Assembly: GCA_020060215.1 (NCBI GenBank)
Contig: JAGVAP010000110.1
Span: forward strand, 1-10,413
DNA: 10,413 nt
Direction of reading: 5' to 3'
From: Deltaproteobacteria bacterium
GTDB lineage: Bacteria > Desulfobacterota > DSM-4660 > Desulfatiglandales > HGW-15
In this document: one piece after another, positions 6,823 through 10,413 of the stretch
Layout of the letters: every line of letters starts with the position of its first letter
Numbering within the stretch: position 1 is the stretch's first letter
Made by a program: the position numbers and the translations under genes
Notes under the pieces: model-generated
Database searches by the model: none
Seen by the model: the letters and a program-made list of their open reading frames with translations, nothing else
What the model was told of the DNA's origin: nothing

Positions 6823-8361
6823 TCAGAAAGTATAGGTCGCCGAGGCGGATATCGTGTACTTGTCGAAATCATAAACCGCGATATTGGAGTCGTTTTCCAC
6901 GAATGAGAACGTAAGGGATGCCTGCCAGAAGCGGGAGAACCACTTGGCCCAGGTCAGCGCCGGGTAGTAGGTGTGTTCCTTCCTCCGATGGGAGAATGCG
7001 GGCTCTGCCCGGGACGAGAGGGCATCGAAGGTGGTACGAGTGTAGGAAAAGTCATATCTCAACCTGGTCTCCCAGACAAAGTCGTGAACGAGGCTGCCCA
7101 GAAACCCGTAAGAATCGGAGTCGAACTGCTCTCCTTTCGTGTTGTTCCACCCGTACCGCCCGCCCAGGCTCAGGACGGAGTTCCACTTCCGGAACAGGAA
7201 ACCCTGGAGGACGCGCAGGTTGTGGTAACTCCCATCCCGATTCTCGGCAGACGTTGTGTCGTCGTCGAAGTCGGTGAAGGAAACCCCGTAATCGAAGGTA
7301 GTGGTAAGGTCATCCCGCCACGAGTAGGACGCTCCCTGATACAGGGACAGGGAGTCGGAAGAGGTCTCCTCATCGATACGGAAGTGGCTGTAAGCCACAT
7401 TGGAGCGAAGAGACCAGCGCTCCGCGGGAAGGAATGTGAAATCCAGGCCCGGCGTGAACTGCTGAAAATCCATGTCGTCCAGTTCGAAATACGTATTCGC
7501 ATAGGCCATCCCCGTCAACCAGAGTTGACTGCGATTGGTTCTATGGAGTTGGTACCCCCCCTGGACGATCATGAAGAGGGACTCGTCATGGGTCGATGAG
7601 ATGTTTTCGGGCAGAAGGGTGTCCTTGGAGAGCGAAAGGACATTGTTGCTGTGCTCGGCGCCCAGAGATATCGAAGCGTACCATTCTCTGGGCTTTAACG
7701 CCCTGAGCCTGCCTGCGGCCACCCTCGACTGTCGGATCTGGCTCTGAATCGCCTCCGATGCAGGGTCCACCCCTTCGGGCGCGGGCAAATTGCCAACCTG
7801 TCTGAAGGCGGCCTCAGCCTCGTCGAGCTTTTTCATGGCGGCAAGAGAGAGCCCCATGCGCTGGTAGGCCAGGGGCATGAGATTCACATCCTTGGACGTG
7901 CAGTCCCTGAACATCTCGACAGCCTCTTCATGCTCGCCGAGACCCTGCAGGCATATTCCTGCATAAAGGTAGGAATCGGCCCGCCAGGAATGGAGCTCGA
8001 TGTCCTGCTGAAACATCTCGAGCGCCTCCCTGTACATCCCCTGTCCCAGCCGGGAACGTCCGATCTCCCAAAGCAGATCAGAGGACTCGCTCCCAAGCGC
8101 CCGTGCTCGATCCAGGGCTTCCGAGGCCCGCCTGTAATCGCCGGTCCGGTTGAGCGCCGTTCCCAGCAGCATCCATGCGTCCGGGTTCTGCTTCTCGAGA
8201 TCCGCGGCCTGTTCGAACAACCCGGCGGCTTCCTGGTAGCGCTTCGCCATCATGGCCTGGATGCCCTTGTCCATGAGGCCCGGAAACCGATTTTCTTCCG
8301 CCCAGGCCGGCGGCGCAAAGAGGCTGAGGACAAGCAGGCCGATAAAGAGCTTTCTCATCAT
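6823..8361 (-). CDS. Outer-membrane TPR plus beta-barrel protein (Slam/DUF560-like architecture)
   Basis: The 512-residue precursor has a clear Sec signal peptide (MMRKLFIGLLVLSLFAPPAWA, cut after Ala21). Five tandem TPR units follow at about 26-59, 60-93, 94-127, 128-161 and 162-195, with typical G/A-Y-x-x-A patterns (RYQEAAGLFEQA, DYRRASEALDRA, MYREALEMFQQD, HEEAVEMFRD, KLDEAEAAFRQV). A short helix leads to a C-terminal half (about 222-512) of alternating aromatic and hydrophobic beta-strands; I count about 14. The chain ends ISASATYTF, the terminal-Phe signature used for barrel assembly. Periplasmic TPRs plus a 14-strand barrel is the layout of Slam translocators, which display surface lipoproteins; other TPR-barrel export proteins are possible. 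AAGGAGA (8365-8371) favours the second ATG (8356-8358) or the first (8359-8361). It is co-directional with and 43 nt downstream of the coiled-coil gene. Confidence 0.85.
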   Translation of the reverse strand: MMRKLFIGLLVLSLFAPPAWAEENRFPGLMDKGIQAMMAKRYQEAAGLFEQAADLEKQNPDAWMLLGTALNRTGDYRRASEALDRARALGSESSDLLWEIGRSRLGQGMYREALEMFQQDIELHSWRADSYLYAGICLQGLGEHEEAVEMFRDCTSKDVNLMPLAYQRMGLSLAAMKKLDEAEAAFRQVGNLPAPEGVDPASEAIQSQIRQSRVAAGRLRALKPREWYASISLGAEHSNNVLSLSKDTLLPENISSTHDESLFMIVQGGYQLHRTNRSQLWLTGMAYANTYFELDDMDFQQFTPGLDFTFLPAERWSLRSNVAYSHFRIDEETSSDSLSLYQGASYSWRDDLTTTFDYGVSFTDFDDDTTSAENRDGSYHNLRVLQGFLFRKWNSVLSLGGRYGWNNTKGEQFDSDSYGFLGSLVHDFVWETRLRYDFSYTRTTFDALSSRAEPAFSHRRKEHTYYPALTWAKWFSRFWQASLTFSFVENDSNIAVYDFDKYTISASATYTF

Positions 8362-8364
8362 TCA

Positions 8365-8371
8365 TCTCCTT
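8365..8371 (-). promoter_or_regulatory. Shine-Dalgarno of the TPR-barrel gene
   Basis: AAGGAGA on the minus strand is 3 nt from the first ATG and 6 nt from the second (8356-8358). The normal spacing suggests the second ATG is the real start, shortening the signal peptide by one Met. Confidence 0.6.
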
Positions 8372-8404
8372 TTCATGATCGCACACCGATCCCGTTCAAC
8401 CGTT

Positions 8405-10413
8405 TCACCGGGCCATGTCCCTCACCATCCGCATAACCAATTCACGCTCCCGACTGTTGCTGAACGTGACTCCCGCCTTTTCAGCCCCTTTATCGAAGGA
8501 GGTCATGTTCCGGTAGGCGCCATAGAACCGCTCCTCCCCCATCTTGGTTCCGAGGCTGAATGCCTGGCTCATGGTGTTGTACATCTCTCCCACCGCGTCA
8601 ACGCTGTCCCGGACCTTACCCATGGCCTCGCCCCCCAGCCCGGCCTTTCCGGAAGCCCCCTTGAGCGCGGCCTCGATGACTTTTCCGCTGTTTTCCATGT
8701 CGTTTGAGAAATCTCCGCTTCCCTTGTAACCGGAGGCTGGTCTAATCCGGCGCCCGTTCTCCCACTCGTACATCTCACTAAAGATCTTCATGGCTTTGAG
8801 CTTCCTCTGAGCCATCATGAGCTGGGCCGGGTTCATCTTCCCTCTTTCATCTCCTTCGGCTTCAGGCTTCGGAGCCTCATCCCTCCCCCCCTGCTGTTCC
8901 GTAAGGTCTCTCAGCCGCTTTTCGTTCTTCTCCCTTTCCGCCTCGTTCCTCTTGTTTTCTTCTTCTGCTTCATCCATCTCTTTTTCTGTTTGAGCCACGA
9001 GGGCTTTGGTTTTCTCGAAGTCCTCCTCGGTCTGCCGGACCTCACCTTCCGCCTTGCGCACCTTCCCCTCCGCTTGGCGAGCGGCGTCGGACGCCTCTTT
9101 CTCGAGGCGCTTCAAATCCTCATCCCGACCGGCGCTGGCCCTGTCCACCCCTTCGGAGACCTCCCGGGAGGCCTCGGATACCAAATCGCTTCTGTCTCGC
9201 CAGTTTTCGCCATACCTCTCCTTGTACTTCTCGGCGACTTCGCCTGTTACCCTCTTGAGCCTATCGGTGTGCGTCTCGGCCTTGAGCCTGTCGATCTTCT
9301 CCTTGTATTCCTTCCGCGTCTTTTCCAGGTCCTCTCCGGCTTTCTTCAGACTCCCTTTCTTCTCATGAAGCTTCCTCTCCAGGTCGTTTCTCTCTTTCAC
9401 GTAAAGACTTCTCTTGGACCCCAGATCCTCCCTTCTAGTCTCCAGTTCCTCGCCTTTGCTCTGGATCTTCCCCAACAACTGCTTCACGTCGGAGGAGCCC
9501 ATGTCGATCCACTTCTGCTCCCATTGCTGAGGCGCGCCCTCTAAGGAAGAAGCCGTCTTACCTGCAGAGTACCAGAGAGCCTCAGCAACTAGAGGTGAAG
9601 CAACAGATCCTTCAGTAGTGCTGAGCTTTGCCTTGTCCTTTTCGCCCCCATATTCCAGCCCAAAGCGAATCGCTTCACCAAGCCCGTAGCCGCCCCATAG
9701 GTTTTCTCCTTTGGGGGCATCTTGCCTCGGCATCAGGCCGAACGGGTCTATGGGGGAGAGCAGATCGACTATGGAAAAGAAATCTCCGGCGCTATCTCCC
9801 GGCTTTCCACCTTCGGTTTGAGCGCTCGAGGGTGCAGCCTGTGAGCCCTTTGTCAGTCTGCCCCACGTGTCTATGTGTTCATACCACTTGTACTCACCTT
9901 CTTTTGAGGTGTTTTCCTTTGGCTTCTCGCCATGCGATTCCGCTTTTACCGGGTCGCTGCTCTCTCCCCCTTGGGACTGGGTAGGCGTCCGCTCTTTGCC
10001 TCCCCCAGGATCTTGCCCTGGCATCAGGCCGAACGGGTCTATGGGGGAAAGCAGGTTGACGACGGAAATGAAATCTGAATCACCCTCATTTGGCGATCCT
10101 CCCTCATCCTCCCGGGGTCTAAAAGGATCTTTTAGACTGATCTTTCTATTTTCCCAGAGGCGGAGGTTCCCTTCTTTATCTTTGGCATCGTCCGGCCCCC
10201 CCCCCGAATTTTGAAGAGGATCCTTCCAACCGTAAAATCTCCTTAAGGCCTCCCAGCGGCGGAGCTCGTCTTTTTCTGCCTCTCCTGTAAGGATGTAAAG
10301 AGCAGCGCCAAGTTGCTCATTCCCACTTACGTGTCCTCGTAACTGATCCTGAGTAAAGGTACGAGGGCCTGGGGCTGCTTCGCAAGCCCCGCCGCCTCCG
10401 GAGCCTCCTCCTC
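8405..10413 (-). CDS. Large coiled-coil protein with duplicated module, 5' end beyond window
   Basis: The frame is open from the window's last base to TGA at 8405-8407, about 669 visible codons. The ATG at 10022-10024 is therefore internal, inside a repeated motif, and not the start. In N-to-C order there is a Gly-rich stretch (GGGSGGGG, the first visible residues), then TFTQDQLRGHVSGNEQLGAALYILTG and a Trp/Arg-rich segment. Two copies of a Pro/Gly/Glu-rich module follow, each ending in LLSPIDPFGLMP. About 200 highly charged residues (DNA about 8895-9510) are dominated by Glu, Lys, Arg and Gln with heptad character, broken near YKERYGENWRDRSDLV, so possibly a helical hairpin. The C-terminal 140 residues are Met/Ala-rich and helical, ending MVRMVRDMAR-like without a barrel signature or anchor. 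I recognise no family. Being directly upstream of the TPR-barrel gene suggests a shared surface or secretion function. Localisation cannot be judged without the N-terminus. Confidence 0.8.
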   Translation of the reverse strand, partial: GGGSGGGGACEAAPGPRTFTQDQLRGHVSGNEQLGAALYILTGEAEKDELRRWEALRRFYGWKDPLQNSGGGPDDAKDKEGNLRLWENRKISLKDPFRPREDEGGSPNEGDSDFISVVNLLSPIDPFGLMPGQDPGGGKERTPTQSQGGESSDPVKAESHGEKPKENTSKEGEYKWYEHIDTWGRLTKGSQAAPSSAQTEGGKPGDSAGDFFSIVDLLSPIDPFGLMPRQDAPKGENLWGGYGLGEAIRFGLEYGGEKDKAKLSTTEGSVASPLVAEALWYSAGKTASSLEGAPQQWEQKWIDMGSSDVKQLLGKIQSKGEELETRREDLGSKRSLYVKERNDLERKLHEKKGSLKKAGEDLEKTRKEYKEKIDRLKAETHTDRLKRVTGEVAEKYKERYGENWRDRSDLVSEASREVSEGVDRASAGRDEDLKRLEKEASDAARQAEGKVRKAEGEVRQTEEDFEKTKALVAQTEKEMDEAEEENKRNEAEREKNEKRLRDLTEQQGGRDEAPKPEAEGDERGKMNPAQLMMAQRKLKAMKIFSEMYEWENGRRIRPASGYKGSGDFSNDMENSGKVIEAALKGASGKAGLGGEAMGKVRDSVDAVGEMYNTMSQAFSLGTKMGEERFYGAYRNMTSFDKGAEKAGVTFSNSRERELVMRMVRDMAR
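9719..9785. repeat. In-frame direct repeat, copy 1
   Basis: These 67 bases match 10010-10076 at 59 positions by my count, including 29 identical bases in a row. On the minus strand they encode FFSIVDLLSPIDPFGLMPRQD. The 291-bp offset equals 97 codons, so the reading frame is kept. Confidence 0.85.
10010..10076. repeat. In-frame direct repeat, copy 2
   Basis: This is the partner of 9719-9785 and encodes FISVVNLLSPIDPFGLMPGQD on the minus strand. Weaker similarity extends N-terminally on both copies (KEGNLRLWENRK against KEGEYKWYEHID, and EGGSPN against EGGKPG). This suggests duplication of a module of about 97 residues followed by divergence of the linker. Confidence 0.85.

Noticed and set aside
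6973..7599. Plus-strand open frame of about 200 codons opposite the outer-membrane barrel
   Set aside because: The minus strand encodes a signal peptide, TPRs and a barrel in one frame; the plus-strand product resembles no known domain.
8990..9544. Plus-strand open frames opposite the coiled-coil gene
   Set aside because: Their low-complexity Leu/Ser/Phe-rich translations are the expected antisense shadow of Glu/Lys-rich coding sequence, and the minus frame is far longer and coherent.
9719..10076. Rhs-repeat core ending in the upstream part of the coiled-coil protein
   Set aside because: IDPFGL recalls the end of Rhs cores, but the motif occurs twice and the typical YDxxxGRY-type repeat context is absent.

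Overview
The window looks like bacterial chromosome from a Gram-negative organism. The best evidence is a gene on the minus strand whose product has a signal peptide, five TPR repeats and an outer-membrane beta-barrel ending in Phe. Codon use is moderately GC-rich. I see no rRNA, tRNA, CRISPR array, transposase or integrase, and I cannot name the taxon.

Region 1 (about 1-2892, plus strand) is a patchwork of loosely spaced accessory genes. It holds the 3' end of a gene for a beta-sandwich-like protein, two unrelated GNAT-type acyltransferase genes, a short remnant matching the N-terminus of the Tm-1-like/UPF0261 family, and an M15A-type zinc peptidase with all its metal ligands. Gaps carry hairpins and one possible extended -10 promoter. 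The loose spacing and the gene fragment suggest past insertion and deletion.

Region 2 (3175-6697, plus strand) is a compact three-gene operon: a GT4 glycosyltransferase with an unusual C-terminal extension, a four-helix membrane protein, and a second, canonical GT4 glycosyltransferase. The genes are 6 nt apart or overlap by 32 nt, so they are probably translationally coupled and may modify a surface glycan or glycolipid.

Region 3 (6823 to the window end, minus strand) converges on the glycosyltransferase operon. It has two genes in one transcription unit. The upstream gene is incomplete: its frame stays open to the last base of the window. It encodes a large Gly/Pro/charge-rich protein with an internally duplicated module, a roughly 200-residue coiled coil and a helical C-terminus. 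43 nt downstream lies the TPR plus outer-membrane-barrel gene, whose architecture (five TPRs, about 14 strands) resembles the Slam/DUF560 surface-protein translocators. The pair could be a cargo/translocator or structural surface system. That is the most interesting hypothesis here, and it rests on architecture and adjacency only.
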